From Chamaea fasciata (taxonomy: Eukaryota > Chordata > Aves > Passeriformes > Sylviidae), in assembly GCA_029207755.1 (NCBI GenBank), contig JARCOQ010000006.1, positions 69,104,093 through 69,168,092 of the forward strand: a stretch of 64,000 bases of DNA, given 5' to 3'. The translations under genes and the position numbers were made by a program. Positions 10,900 through 23,142 of the stretch are shown one piece after another. Every line of letters starts with the position of its first letter. The stretch's first letter is position 1. Under the pieces are notes generated by a model that did no database searches, was not told where the DNA came from, and saw nothing but the letters and a program-made list of their open reading frames with translations.

Positions 10900-13800
10900 A
10901 ATATGGAAAGTAAATAACATTCTCAAGAGGGAGTTGCTCTGTTTTTGAGGGGGCGAAAAGAAAGGCTAGTGCTAGCAGAACTAGGGGAAAAAAAATTGAT
11001 TTAACTCTGTTTTAAAAGGCTTAAAGTACCCATACTGAGATCTTCAAGGTAAAAGTCCTAGTTACCAGGCTTACAAGCCTGATAGTTATCATCACACCAT
11101 ATTTCACGGTTCTAGTATTTTAAAAGTACTGCAGAATGCTACTGAAAATTATTTTTATTTCAACTTGAAGTTCAATTATTCTCTCCCCTCACTGCCTGTG
11201 GAGCTGTTAGAGGCTTCCAGGAGGCTGGGGAAGCAGACTACGGGTTTCATTTCCAGCCAGGTCACTTCCATGTTCTGCTGGAGTGGACTTTGAAGCCTGT
11301 GTCCTTTTCTTTCTCTATTATATCTGACAACTTTCCTCCCCCGAGTCTGCTTTTTGGCAAGACGCATTTACGGAGGGTCAGTCGAAGACCTCAGGCTCAG
11401 AAAAAAATCATCTGTTCTGCTGTGCTTACGTGTGCAACAGATGGGAGCAGCAATGAGTCAAGTAGTAACTTCTGAGCTGCCCGGTTTTTCAGTAAATCAA
11501 AATATTCTGTGATTCTTGCCAGATGAACTTATCATCATATCCAAGTTACACACACCCCTCTGGCATTTTCAAGGCTAAAAAGCAATTCCTGGTCCCTTGC
11601 ATGAACCTCAGCTCCCCCCCTTGTTCAAGGAACAATTCTAGATACAAGACTAACTGAGCCAAGCGACCCTTTCCTGCCTCAGTTACGTCCTCTGAGGCCT
11701 TTACTGTCCTGAACAGAAGGTAAACAGCTAAGCCCCAGCCCCGCAGTCCTGCCCAACTTGCCTTTGCTCCCAAACCTGAACCTTTTTCTTTGCTGTGGGA
11801 TTCCTTACTCGTGCAATCCTGAAGACAAATATCTGATTTGGCAGATGAGACCATTTCTAACACAAAATCTTCACCGAGGTTTCTCTTCTGATTTCAGCCT
11901 TAAGCACTCCCGTCCTTCTCAGGCAGCCCCTATCTCCAGCCGTTAGCCATGGATCCTTGCTGTTCTATAGCTGACATTGCCACCCCTCAAGTCTCTTGAT
12001 ACGCATTTACATCACTCCGTAACGGCGTCCTCCTGACCCTTCCCAAACTCAGCCTGATCTCCAGGCCTACAGCCTCTCCCTGCAGATGAGGGACTATGAG
12101 AAGGGCTGCAGACAGACCTTTGCATGACCCCAGCTATACAGCCCATGCTAATCCCAGCCCAAACCTGTCCTGCTGTTGGGATACCCCACTTACAGTTACA
12201 GTAACCCCTGTGGTGGTTTCACTTCACTTCATCTGTGAGTTGCAATCTCCCACCCTTCACTCCTTTGGTAAGAAACGCATTAGTGTCTTAAAATAAATGT
12301 TTCTTTTTATGTATAAATTAAGTATAGAAAGCATTCAGAGGGAATACATTTAATCCAAAATCGCACCTTAAAACTGTAGCTCTCAGTGTTCGCTCTCAGT
12401 TTACACAACTATTACACAGAAAAGTTTCCTTCAGTTTTTCCCCAAATTTCAAGTGTGATATAGAGCTCTTTGTCAAATCTTCCTGCTTTCCAGCCTTTGG
12501 CACCCTGAGGCATGGGATGACAGAAGGAGAGAGGGTGACGCTGCCCAGGGATGGGCTGACAGGACCACCTCCTCGGCACGGCCTCCCAAGAAGGGAATGC
12601 TCCCAACACTATCTCTTCTTTGTCATCACATGTCCAAATGCCCTGTGCCCTGCACCTCCATGATCCTTGCTGGGATCAGCCCAGTGCCAGCTCACACACT
12701 TGGACACAGTCATTGCAGAGCTTGAATTCCAGGAGTTCGGCATCGAGGAGTCCAGGGTATGTGCAAGGTCCGTGTATGGACCCAGGAGACGAGTGGGCTG
12801 GCAAGGCTGAGGTAAAACCACAACTTTTTTTACTCTAGATGCTGTAAAACAAAATCATCTCTCTTCCTCTTCTTCCTCCTCCTCCAATCCCGTAGTTATT
12901 TCAGCTGGAGTGCAAGGAGTGCATTTTAAGCCTGACTAATGGCAATTTATCTTCCTCCCACGAGGAATATTAGAGCCTGTCGATATGGGAGGATCTGCCG
13001 ACCAGGCATTATGAGCATCAGGGGTTTGAGTCAGAGCATGGGGAGACTCTGGAACTGGGCCGCATGCCCAGGTGCTGAAGATGGGTGGAAAGATCAGAAA
13101 AAGAGGGAAGAGGACAGAAAAGTGTCAATGAGCAGGCTGTGCATAGCCAGAGGAGGCATTTGCTGAGAGCACCTCTGAGTATCTACTGCGATTCTCGGGT
13201 ATTTCTGTGTACTGAAATCCTTCCCACCTTATACACATGGAATAATCTTCAAGCATCATCCAGTCTGAGTTTGACAAAGTCACTGAGTCACAGAATTTAC
13301 CAGGGAGCCCTTACAGTCTTGATGGGAAAAGCAGGCACTTATAAGCACTGCAATATCATTTTAAATTTTTGTTATATGCTTCTAATTTCACTGTGCTCAG
13401 GTCGAATTAGCCTGAGGTCTGGATCTCAAAACTATTAACTCTCACTGATTAGATATTGATACGGGCTATTCTTTTCTGAAACACCATCAGTTTTGCATGC
13501 CTTTGCATACCTAACTTGAGACATCTGGAAGCCCGAGTTTTTCAAGGCTCTTGGAAAAGCCACAGTTTTTTCAGTGTTTTGACATTGATTCTGTGGCTTT
13601 GAAAAGCTTCTGTCTTGAATTTCAAGTACGTAGTCATTGGTCATTTTGGAAAATCTTGTCTTAAATACTTACGGAAGGGGAACAGTGTCATGATAACGAC
13701 CCATCAGAGGCAGGCTCATAAAACCGTAGTAAAGCACTTTGACAAAGAGGGTGATTTCCCTGACCGTGCTCCACCCAGTAACTGTGGCCTAATGTCCTTC

Positions 13801-16600
13801 CTAACTGAGGGGCAGGACACACAGTCTTTCCCACTGTGTCTTTGAAACATCATGTCGGGAAGTGACCAGGGACATTCTCTTGTTTGCAGCAGTAAGCTCT
13901 CTGAGATGGGCCATGCCTCTCACTTCATGTCTATACAAGTGCCAGGTGCACTGCTAGAAAAAACAATCTGCGTACAGGAGAAGTGCCAGCAAGACTGGCA
14001 GCATTCAGGGGGGTGGGGAGCGGGGACCTTCTGCTGCCTCTCCTGAGGAAACGGAGTGAGGTTTCATTCCAAATGAAACGTGAGGAGACTGGCTTTGCAA
14101 ACTTCATGGGTCACATCTTCTGTCTCGTGAAGTGGTGGGGGTCTCTATGGTGTTTTGACTAGTTTGGCCAAGGAGCAGCTCATGATCACCAAACTCAGAA
14201 CTTGCTTAGCTCAGCTCACTCTCTCTGAAGCAAGTCAAAAAATAGCAGAAAACAGCAAATCATTCCCCTCCTTCTAAACCTGCTGGGTGGAGTACTTCAC
14301 TCAGTATTCATTCCAATTTCTATTTACACACACAAGAATGTTTCCTAACTCTGGCTCACAGAATTGGTCCTCTCCAGTTCAAATTACAGCACACTTGAAG
14401 CTCTTGTTAGATCGTATCATCCATAGCGCCTTGTGAGAACTTACAGCATCCAAAACAAATTCAGAATTGGAAAAAACTATGGAACAGGCTTCTCTACAAC
14501 GATTTTCAGCTTGTATCCATAGAAATAGAGGTTGGATTGGGAAAACTGCGCTCTGTTATTTTAAATAATCAAAATGTAGTGATTACTGTAAGGTATGTGC
14601 TTTGTTTTAAGTGGTCTGACACTCATTTCCATAGAAACAGAGAGAGGATAACAGCCCACTTGTTTGAACTGTCCTGTGGATTCTGTCTGTGTCAGAATGC
14701 AGGAATATAAAGCTTTTAAAAATGTGGGAAAGGCCTGGGGTTTTGTTCTTAATTATGGGGGGTTTTTTGGTTGTTTTTTTGTTTGTTTTTTTTTTCTTTG
14801 TTTTAATTCTCAAAAGCCAAAAAGAACATTAGGGAACTTCTTGGAAATTTTATTCTGGGCGAATAGAATGAAAATGACAAATACCAGCTCTTAAAAAATT
14901 ACAGGGGAGAAAGCAGGAAGAAAAAGCAGTAGGATGGGGAGAAGTGTACACACACACACAGAGGAATGTGTGTGTGTGTGTGTGTGTGTGAAAGTATTTC
15001 TGAGATATTTTTCTGACAACTCTTGTTATTCTACATTAGATCTAGTGATTTTTTTTCACTAATAGAAGATTTTAGACCATCTAACTGAACTATTTTATTT
15101 CAAATTACTATTTTCACATTCACTTTCTTTATTTCACATTGTTTTCTTCTTAACTGACACACTAATTTTATCGGAATTTCCATACACTAAGCAATGATAT
15201 GAGTTTTGAATTGGCAGTTTGGCTGAAATTCAGGGGAAAATGAATATCAAGGAGAAAAAGAAGTGAAGTGCTCAAATTTTGTCTTTGCTTTTTTAAAGCT
15301 TCCATGTAACAACACAATTCCTGCATTTCTGGCACAGTAAAATCATTCCTCCCCAAGTTCAAAAGAGAGAAACTCACTGAAGCAGATGTGATATCTTTCT
15401 TGGATTCTAACTTCTAGACTTTCAAGTGATTTTTTTCTTTGGGGAAAAAATGAATCCAATTCCTGTTGCTTGTGAGGGAAGGACAAGGCTGAGATTCTGG
15501 AATTCTACATGCTGAACATGTCTGGATTAGTTATATTGTCTTCCAGCAACTGAATATTGCCAGCTTGTAGAAGCAGCTTTCAAGGCTGTAGCAGAGAGGT
15601 GCATTCTGCACATCGTGATAAACACTTGCTCCCTTCCTGCCTTTGTGTTTTATGCTACTGTCTCCAGGTTTTCTATTCACACACTACCCATCACGGGGGA
15701 TAGCAGAGATTCGCAAAAATACTTTTTATATTTTAGGGTACTTGGTTTTTAGGTTAATGTTGAATAGCAAAGTAGCCCCCATTCAGCGGGAAAAGAAAAA
15801 GAAAGTGTATACATATATCTCAGTGCCATTCTACTGAAAGCATGTCTTCAGTTCCTGTCAGCCACAGTGTCCGTGAGTTTTCCTTCTCCACAGGAAGGCT
15901 TCCCTGGAAGATGTGTACAAGCCGGAGCACCCAGCTGCCTCTTGCGCTGTGCTGTCCTTCAGCCCTCCCCGCTTCACCTCCCTGGAGGTTACCTGCATTT
16001 CACACCTCTCCCAGTTCAGTCATTCCACTTGGAAACTGCCTTTGCCTTCGGGTTATACTTGCACACTGCCAAAAGAATGCCAGGCTCATTCCTGCGCTTT
16101 GGGATGGTCTTTTGCTTACAGCATCACCAGGCTAGAAAAAGTTACGTTATCTCACTGGGAAGATTCACAAATACTCATCAGGCAACAGCCCTGGCAGACC
16201 TTCTGATTCAAAGCCTTTCAAGCACAAGAATGGGATACTTCCCAGTGATTTTGGATGCTGTCTATATTCTTCTGCATTGATTGCGCTTCAATGACCCCCC
16301 ACAAAATTTGTTTGAATTTTAAAACCCCGCTGTGTTAAGAGAATCTTCCCCCACAAAACCGGGGGACAGACAGTAGAAAAGGTTTGACTGCAGCAATTTG
16401 CATTAAGTGTCCTTTGCAGGCTTTGACTATTTCCACCCACCCCTGAAAGAGCCTGGGAGACGGGCATTAACGGCCAATCATTAGGCAATGGCTTTTTGAG
16501 ATAACAATCAGGCTTGCCTAGTATCAATGAGACCTGTTAAAATTAAGTCTTTGCCTTGCAGAGTCACTTTGTGTTGTCATGTGGGATGCTGAGATGTGAC
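10900..16600. other. Spacer without recognisable genes
   Basis: No exon could be recognised on either strand. ORFs are short (the longest is 137 codons at 15867-16280) and have no family signature. The stretch includes T-rich runs at 14759-14806 and a dinucleotide hairpin at 14948-14991. Bases 10900-12883 belong to the 51-kb duplication. Confidence 0.6.
14948..14991. repeat. (AC)n/(GT)n microsatellite, self-complementary
   Basis: A run of acacacacacac is followed 10 bp later by about 12 gt dinucleotides, so the two arms can pair as a hairpin. Confidence 0.9.
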
Positions 16601-16616
16601 ACAGCACGTCCTCTTC

Positions 16617-16697
16617 CCCTAAACAGGTTTAATCCCATCTTCTCATAATCTCAAAATTCTGTTTGTCCCTGCCATGGCATCCTGGTTATCAAACCAG
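16617..16697 (-). repeat. Inverted copy of the 23.2-kb element
   Basis: Its reverse complement reads ggtttgataaccaggatgcc and continues to gggattaaacctgttta, matching 23208-23285 with only a few differences over about 75 bp. It is a dispersed repeat fragment of unknown class in opposite orientation. Confidence 0.75.
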
Positions 16698-16952
16698 CTG
16701 CCCAAGACTACGGAGGCATAGTCTGATATATGTGATACCCCGTTGTTTTTCTGGGTGTTAAAAGGGACAAGGTGAGGAATAAAAGTGGATTCAGATTCAA
16801 ACACGAAGACCAAGTTGGTCAAAGTTCAGTGTAACCTCTGAAAAGAGGGGCCAGACTTTGGAAATTCAAATCTGGATGCATTCCAACTTCAGTTGGAACA
16901 GGAGGAGAGGAATAGTTTTAACACAATTAGTTTGGTCCTGTTAGAAATCTAT

Positions 16953-17476
16953 ATTATAGGGTTGGCTTTCCGCAAAATGTATGTTATATAAGTAATAATG
17001 TTGTAGTAAAAATATAAGTTTTTCTTTTATTTCTTCTATTAGTAAAGAAAACTAAGCATATTAATATTCGCTAATATAGTATGCTTAAACTGTCTATTTA
17101 GCCAAAATAACATCCAATAAACATATAAAAAAGACTCTGCTATTTGCTTAAACTGTCTGTTTGGTCAAAACAACATCCAGTAAACATACAAAAAACCCCC
17201 TCTACTATTAATATACCAACTATCAAACATCTACCATCTAAAAAAAGCACAAACCAAAGCCCAAATTAAAAGTAATAACAAAAACACAAACAAAAACCAC
17301 ATACTCTAAAAAAGCAACCCCCCCAAAAAGCCATACAAAACAATTCCTAAAATATAAAAACTAATTTATAAAAAAATGAATATTCAACAAACTAATGCAA
17401 TAAAAAAGTATCTAAAGTATAACTTTAATATAGCAAAGTGTAGACTTAGCTGAGTGCCAAGTCACCCAACCAACCC
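16953..17476. mobile_element. Possible LTR-like A+C-rich element
   Basis: This block is strongly A-rich and G-poor on the plus strand and is bounded by atagggttgg at the left and ccaaccctat at the right, an inverted terminal pair as in LTRs. Inside, a unit of about 64 bp (starting ttaaactgtct) is duplicated at 17090 and 17154. The exact ends and any target duplication are uncertain. Confidence 0.35.
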
Positions 17477-18180
17477 TATTTTGCTTTTTTAATCTCCCTT
17501 ATAACTTTATTAAATTTATTTTTAAATTTTACATTTTAAAAAAATCTCGTTTTTCACAGTTCCATCATCTTTCATCTACTCACTCATGGGGTTTTGTTGA
17601 TTTTTTTTTTTTTCAGGAGAAAGATCAGTGTGAACATGCATAGCAGGATGTAAACATTTGGATATTCATGTTTACCCACTTTACACCCCAGCACAGCCCC
17701 AGGAAGAAAAGATGCTTTCATTCCCCATTTCCAGAGTTGGTTCTAAGCTCTCTTTCCTGAGGACAGCTCTTACAGGAACTGGGAAATGAGTGTCCTGATT
17801 TATCCCCTTGAGTCCCTCATACCTTAAAAGAAGCACCAAATGACATTTGAAGGTAGTTTAGCAGGTAGTAATGACAATTTGTTGGAACTTCTCACCGGTT
17901 CACTTTTCTGTATCACAAAAGGTTACAGGGAACAACTTGAACTCTCTCAAAGTAACTTCAAGCTGTTTCCCCACTTTGCAGTGAAGGTTTTAAGCCAAGC
18001 CTACACACTTCAAACTCAAGACCCGCTGGAGTCGGAACGCTGCGGGGATGAGGCAAGGAGGTGCCACCGGTGTGAGGAAAGAGAGAAGGTCCTTTTGCAG
18101 CCTGGAAGAGTCAGTGCTGTTTGCCCACTGAAATCCCTCACCCAGAGATCCTGCCAGGCGTAGGTCCCAGCTGGGTCCCC
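17477..18180. other. Spacer, nothing recognised
   Basis: AT-rich sequence with a T12 run near 17605, grading into the CpG island to the right. No exon was recognised. Confidence 0.5.
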
Positions 18181-18930
18181 TCAGAGACCCGTGAGCCGAG
18201 GTGTAAGGGCTGCAGGGGCAGACTTGGCAGGGTCGGGCACGAGGGCCGAGGGCGCCTGGAGCAGGCAAGGCAGGGAAGTTGGGCTGCGGGGGACGGGGAG
18301 TGATGGGGAGCACCTCGCACCTGCCTCGGGAAAAACACAAGCGGGGAAACGCGGTCACGAGTCGCGGTGTGTGCAAGTCCGTGACAGTCCTCCAACCATT
18401 GCCAGGCGAGAACGATGGGGGAGACGGTGAGATGGAGCCTCTAGAGCAGAGGGAGGCGCGAACTGCTCGGAGAGGGGTGGGGAGAGCCGGGGAGGGCGGG
18501 CGAGGTGCAGCCGGCTCTGAGTCAGCCCGGCCGCGCGATGTGCGCGGAGGGCAGCGCCCGGCACGGCGCCGCCGGGAGCCCGCGTCCCTTCCCGTCCCCT
18601 CCTCGCCGCCCCCGCGTCCCGAGCGCCCGCGCCCGCCGGACCCGCTCCCGCCGCGGCCGCTGGCAGGGCTGCTCCGCCCTCGCCCTCCCTCTGCCCCTTC
18701 TCCTCCTCCGCCCGCGGGGCAAGGGCAGCCCCGAGCGCGCCAGCCGGGACCGGCCGCACCATGTGAGGCGGCGGGGCTGCCGCCCGCCCCGAGCCGCCCT
18801 CTCCCGCACCACGAGGGACGGGGATGCGGGGCAGCGCCCACGCCGCGCACAGGCAGAGCCCGGGCCGGTGCCGATGCTGGGGAACTGGGGCAGAGCCCGG
18901 GCCAGGGGAGTGGGGCCGGGCTGAATCCTA
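18180..18930. promoter_or_regulatory. Orphan CpG island
   Basis: About 750 bp of CpG-dense DNA with GC boxes and long ORFs on both strands. An ATG at 18505 opens a frame with a hydrophobic stretch (ALALPLPLLLL) that could resemble a signal peptide, and a gtgagg donor-like site lies at 18764. No protein family was recognised and no downstream exon found. It is probably the promoter of a lost or fragmentary gene. Confidence 0.45.
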
Positions 18931-19535
18931 CAGTCTGTACATCAGCCCTAGAATTTCTTTGTCACGCTAAAAGTGATTTGAGCTCGAGCCCTGGAGCATC
19001 CCCTTCCCAGGCCCAGTGATTTCAGCTCTTGACCCACAAGCTTTATTTCACGGCCAGCTCGCTTCTTCCAGCTCCACGTGCGCATTCCTCCGACTCTGGC
19101 AGCTGAAAATTCTCCAACGTCCACGGGGCAGGGTCTTCATCTTGGCCCCAGCTGAGCAGCCATTGAGCCCTGACCCCACCGTGTCTATGCCCACCCCGCA
19201 GTCAACATCCCAGCCCCAGCCCTACAGTGGGTATCCCTGACACGGGCAATATCCCAGCAGCACCAGCATTTCAGGAGCAATCTTACAGCAATCCCTTTTC
19301 AGCTCTCCACCCTCTCTCCCATTTCTGGGCTCAGTACCCAGCTACAACATCAGTATCACAGGCCTACAGTCATTTCAGCGCACCAATCTCACAGTCAGTT
19401 CGTCAGCCCTAAAGTTCCTATGTTACTCTAAAAGTGATTTGAGCTCGAGCCCTGGAGAGTCCCCTTCCCTGCCCCAGTGATTTCAGCTCTTGACCCACAG
19501 GCTTTATTTCACTGCCAGCTCTTGTTTCACTTTTG
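18930..19535 (+). repeat. 460-bp tandem duplication, diverged
   Basis: The sequence around 18967 (ctaaaagtgatttgagctcg, then cagtgatttcagctcttgac) recurs at 19428 with an offset of 461 bp. CT-rich sequence of the same flavour (cagccctagccctaca) continues to about 20430, suggesting more decayed copies. Confidence 0.7.
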
Positions 19536-20430
19536 TCTCCATGTCTTCCCAGCACTGGCACATAATAACGTTGCTTTTGGTTCTCAGAGTATGGTTGTTG
19601 TTTTAGGTCTAACTCTGTGTTGTTTCAGCACAGCTCTTGTACCCACATTCCAGCCCCAACCTACTAATCCTTACTGCAGCAACAGCTCTACCATCCCTAT
19701 CCCCCCCTTACAGTGATTTCAGCTCCAGTCACGCAGTTCCCGTCCCGGCTCCATACTCCCTAGACCAGCCCCACAGGGGTTTCACCCCAAACCCTACCAT
19801 CTTTGTGTCTCCTCCAGCTCGGCTGTCTCAGCTCCAGCTCCTCAGCGTTCCGCTGCTTGCCGCTAAAAGCCGCTACTGCTTCTCCCTGCAGCCCAGGACT
19901 GTTGATAAGGCCACAAGTCAGTTATTATCATCGTTTCAATGTCCTTAGGAGCTCTACCACCCATCCTCCTGGGTTCCCAGCCCTGGGAACACTTGGCACC
20001 TGAAGCCCAACATCTGTCTTCCCCCTCTCGCTGGGTCTCAGCCCAGCACTTGCCCAAAGGCCCCCCTCACCTCCCCCAGGCAGCACCGGGGGCTGGGAAG
20101 AGCCACTGGGCCCCTGCTCCCCCATCCCAAAAAGTGCCCTTGTGTTGGTTCTCGGGCCCTGGTGCCCTCCGACCCCCCACACCCTCAGCCTCTGCTTGGT
20201 ACCACAGGGCAAGGGCTGGCAACCCCCCAGGCATCTCCTGCAGGCCCTGAGCTGCAGCTCCATCCCCTTCTCCCGTGGCATTTATCCACTCCAGCCCCAG
20301 CATTCCCATTGCTCCTCATTGTTTTGGGCCGGCCTCTAGTGCCAAGATCCTTATTCCACACCCTGGGGCTTTATGCCTCCACTGGCCTCGCAACCGGTCT
20401 TTCAGCCCTAGCCCTACAACCTTTACTGAA
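19535..20430. other. CT-rich spacer
   Basis: Pyrimidine-rich sequence with repeated cagccc/ccagcc words, probably decayed repeat units. Overlapping ORFs of about 100 codons on both strands have no recognisable domain. Confidence 0.5.
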
Positions 20431-20639
20431 GTAACAACAACTATCTAGCAAAAGAAAACAAAAATAAACCAAAATAATGTAATAAAGCGACGAAATTAAT
20501 GAAACGGAGTAATAAAGAAAAAAATCATAATTATTTCGAATTAAACAAAATAAAACATTAAAACTGAAAAAAATGCAGCTTTATTTTTGATATCTTAAGC
20601 GTTACTTTGTATCCAGAAACCACGGAAGCACTTCTCCCC

Positions 20640-21930
20640 TGGTAGCCCCAGCCGGTCTCCCCGCGCCGCACCAAGCCCCGCACCAGCCTCCGGCCGTCCG
20701 AGTCACGCAGGGCGCGGCGGAAAGAACCGGGCACGGCCGGCAGCGCTGCCCCAGGACACCGCCAGTCCCCACACGCTAGCACAGACAGACGCGGGAGTCG
20801 CGTGCGGGCTCACCGGCGCTCCCCTGACCGGAAGCCGCAAAGATCCCGTCCTGGCGCAGCCGCGCTCCTCCGGCGGCGCTCCTCCGACCGCCCAGTCCCA
20901 CCCGTCGCTCTCCGCGCCGCCGCCGAACTAGCGCCGAGACCCCTCAGGGCACGCTATTTATCCCCCAGGGCCGGGCCACCCCAGCCAATCACAACCTGAG
21001 GCAGCGGCGGCCGGGCCAGCCCAACCTATCACAGCGCAGTGTCGGCCCGCCAATCCCGGCCCGCCCGTTCCCGCCCCCCTCGGCTCCGCTACTCCCCGCT
21101 GTCCCCTCACGCCCCGCTCCCGCCATTCCGCCCGCTCCCCGCCGTCTCCCCGTTTCCCTGGGAGAACTCCCGGCCGGGACCTCAACGGGGAGCTCCCGCC
21201 GCCCTTCCCGGGTCCCGGCAGCACCTGCCGAGGCTGCGGCAGCGGAGGCACGGCTCCGCTCGTTCCCAAAGCCGGGGCGGCGGGAGGGACGCCTCAGGCG
21301 AACGGGGGACCGGGACCGGGCTGAGGGGCCGGGCCGCGACTGAGCGGGCTGATCTGGGCGGGACCGCGCCCGGATTGCAAGGGCGGCTGTGATTGGACGG
21401 GGCGGAGAAAGGCGGGCCGGGATTGGCGGGGCTTGGCAGCTGAGGCTGCAGCCAATGGGAGCGCGAGCGCTCAGGCGGGCGGAGCCAGGGGCGCTCGGGG
21501 GTCCGCGGTCGCCCGGGGTCCCGCTCCCGAGACCCCCGTCCCCTTCTCCGACCCTCCCTGAGCCCCGGTCCCGGCTGAAAGGCCCCTGCAGAGCCCCCAC
21601 CGGAGCGCCCGTCGGCACTCGGGGCAGGGAGGGGCGTAGCCGGCAGCCCGGCCGGGAGCGGTTCCGAGTCGCCAAGGCGGACTCTGCGGTAGCAGCGCGG
21701 GCCAGGGAGCGGCGGCGACGTGGTGGGGAGGGGGGTCGGCGGCGGGGAGCGGGGGGGGCGTGCAGAGCCCGCTGCCGGCTGTGGGCGCCTCTTTCCCCGC
21801 AGCGGTTCCGCTTCTGCGGGGACTTGGGCCGCCCCGACTGGGTGCTGGCCGAGATCAGCGCTGGGAGGATCAGCACCCTGGCCAAGATATTCAAGTGCCC
21901 GCCCCCGCCTGCTGCGGGCCCGCTGCTCAC
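20640..21930. promoter_or_regulatory. CpG island with CCAAT boxes, promoter of the COMMD4 relic
   Basis: A 1.3-kb CpG-dense island. CCAAT boxes appear as ccaatcaca (20985), ccaatccc (21051), and gattgg on the other strand at 21391 and 21420, with ccaatggg at 21452. This is the pattern of a housekeeping, possibly bidirectional NF-Y promoter. The COMMD4 relic starts at its right end on the plus strand. On the minus strand a 74-codon ORF at 20558-20782 was not recognised. Confidence 0.65.
21803..21895 (+). pseudogene. COMMD4: COMMD4 relic, second exon
   Basis: Acceptor tttccccgcag precedes RFRFCGDLGRPDWVLAEIS, close to the conserved COMMD4 N-terminus. The words gatcagcgctgggag and gatcagcaccctgg form a short tandem duplication adding five residues. 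No clean donor follows. Confidence 0.85.
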
Positions 21931-22166
21931 CGCGGTGGGGGCCAAGCGTTTCAACATTACAATGGCATAATCAGCAACATTATTTAATCTCGTGTTCTTC
22001 ATGCAAGCCTCAGCGTTAAGAACACTACCGGCCTCTTCTAGTAGTAATAATATGCGTATATTATGCATATGTTATTAGTATTAATATTTAGGTAAGAATT
22101 GTTAGTGTTAACACTGATAGTGAGTGTGTTAGCTGGTGTTTACCGTGGTGCTCTGCTCTCCCACAG

Positions 22167-22206
22167 TATGACAAGATCCCGAAGCTGCCCTTAGATGCAA
22201 AGTTAG
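22167..22206 (+). pseudogene. COMMD4: COMMD4 relic exon, YDKIPKL
   Basis: A 40-nt exon between cccacag and gtgagc. YDKIPKLPLDAKL aligns with human YEKILKLTADAKF. The phase (one base) fits the next exon. Confidence 0.8.
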
Positions 22207-22324
22207 GTGAGCACTGCTGTCCTTACCACGATCCCCTGATGGAGCCATGCTCCAGGCATGGGCAGCAGTGTGTCTGGGGATGCCTTTCCAAGGTGACAGA
22301 GCTCACCCCCCCTCCCGTCTGCAG

Positions 22325-22443
22325 AGTCGGGGGATTTGAAGGCGACCATTGCTGTCCTCGGCTTCATCCTCTCCAGCGCGGCCAAGCACTGGGTAGATGG
22401 TGAGTCTCTGTCAGGTGACCTGCAGCAGCTGGGACTGCCCAAA
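22325..22443 (+). pseudogene. COMMD4: COMMD4 relic exon, [14 protein letters not shown]
   Basis: It follows tctgcag and reads [20 protein letters not shown], then [20 protein letters not shown], almost identical to COMMD4. This is the best preserved part of the relic. Confidence 0.9.
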
Positions 22444-22648
22444 GGTTCCTCAGGCGTGCTGGGATGTTGCTGACAGTTCCCAGCCTTGCCTTCACATCCA
22501 GATGGAGGGCAGGCTGGCTGCTGTGCTGTCCTCTGTCACCTCCCTTCTGTCCATCAGTCCCTGGGGCCTCCCCAGGTGCTTTGGTGGAGTTTGGCAGCTT
22601 CAGGTCTGGTGTGAGCAGAGGGGTTCTTCTCTTGTCTCCCCTCAAGAG

Positions 22649-22730
22649 CAGAGCATGCCAGCGCCTTGTGCCATTCCTTTGAGGAGAAGCAGAGCCCCTT
22701 CCAGGACTGGCTCAGTGCCTGCAGCCTGAG
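22649..22730 (+). pseudogene. COMMD4: COMMD4 relic exon, [13 protein letters not shown]
   Basis: It reads [20 protein letters not shown] and then LSACSLR, with donor gtgtga at 22731. It is open throughout. Confidence 0.85.
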
Positions 22731-22829
22731 GTGTGAGCGGGGTGTTGGGTCTTAACAGGAGTGTGGGGGTCAGTGTAAATCACCATGCTGGAGTGAACCG
22801 GGGTGCTGACACCATCCCACTCCCCACCG

Positions 22830-23007
22830 TACTGACCCAGCTGGGCTCAGTGTGCTGGCACGTGGATTACACCCTCAGCTCCAGCGACTTGCAGGAGGTC
22901 AATGAGCCCGTGGTGCACCTGACCTTCAGTGTGCGGGACAGAGTGTGAGAAAATGACAGCTGTCCCTGCAATGCTCTCGGCCAACAAGTTCCAGGTGCTG
23001 CTGGCAG
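22830..23007 (+). pseudogene. COMMD4: COMMD4 relic, COMM-domain exon(s)
   Basis: VDYTLSSSDLQEVNEPVVHL belongs to the COMM domain. The frame closes with TGA at 22946, and LSANKFQVLLA follows in another frame before donor gtgagg at 23008. The exon start is not certain. Confidence 0.85.
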
Positions 23008-23142
23008 GTGAGGCGCCCGGAGGGGTGGCAGCAGGGAGGATTCTGCAGGGGAAGGTGCTGTGGGAGGCACGCTGGGAAGGGGATGCTGGAAGGGATGCTG
23101 CAATACCAGCAGCTCCCCCACATCTCCGTCCTCTCTCTGCAG

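Larger units (their letters stand above)
1..12883 (+). repeat. 51-kb tandem duplication, left copy
   Basis: Bases 1-12883 match 51274-64000 collinearly and in the same orientation. The offset is 51273 at the start, 51271 after a 2-bp indel near 3599, and 51117 after the minisatellite at 6.8-9.8 kb. By eye about 14 single-base differences occur outside the minisatellite (for example near 11, 1153, 2203, 3510, 4343, 10460, 10988, 11169, 11457 and 11631), roughly 0.1-0.2%. The window opens and closes inside the homology, so neither outer edge is seen. The copy contains URB1 pseudogene exons, CR1 fragments and spacer. Confidence 0.97.

Noticed and set aside
15842..16280. Three overlapping ORFs up to 137 codons
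   Set aside because: No domain, no splice structure, and comparable openness in all three frames point to chance.
18279..19019. 246-codon ORF and a minus-strand 286-codon ORF across the CpG island
   Set aside because: They are GC-driven opposing ORFs rich in Pro, Arg and Ala without a family match. The region was kept only as a CpG island.
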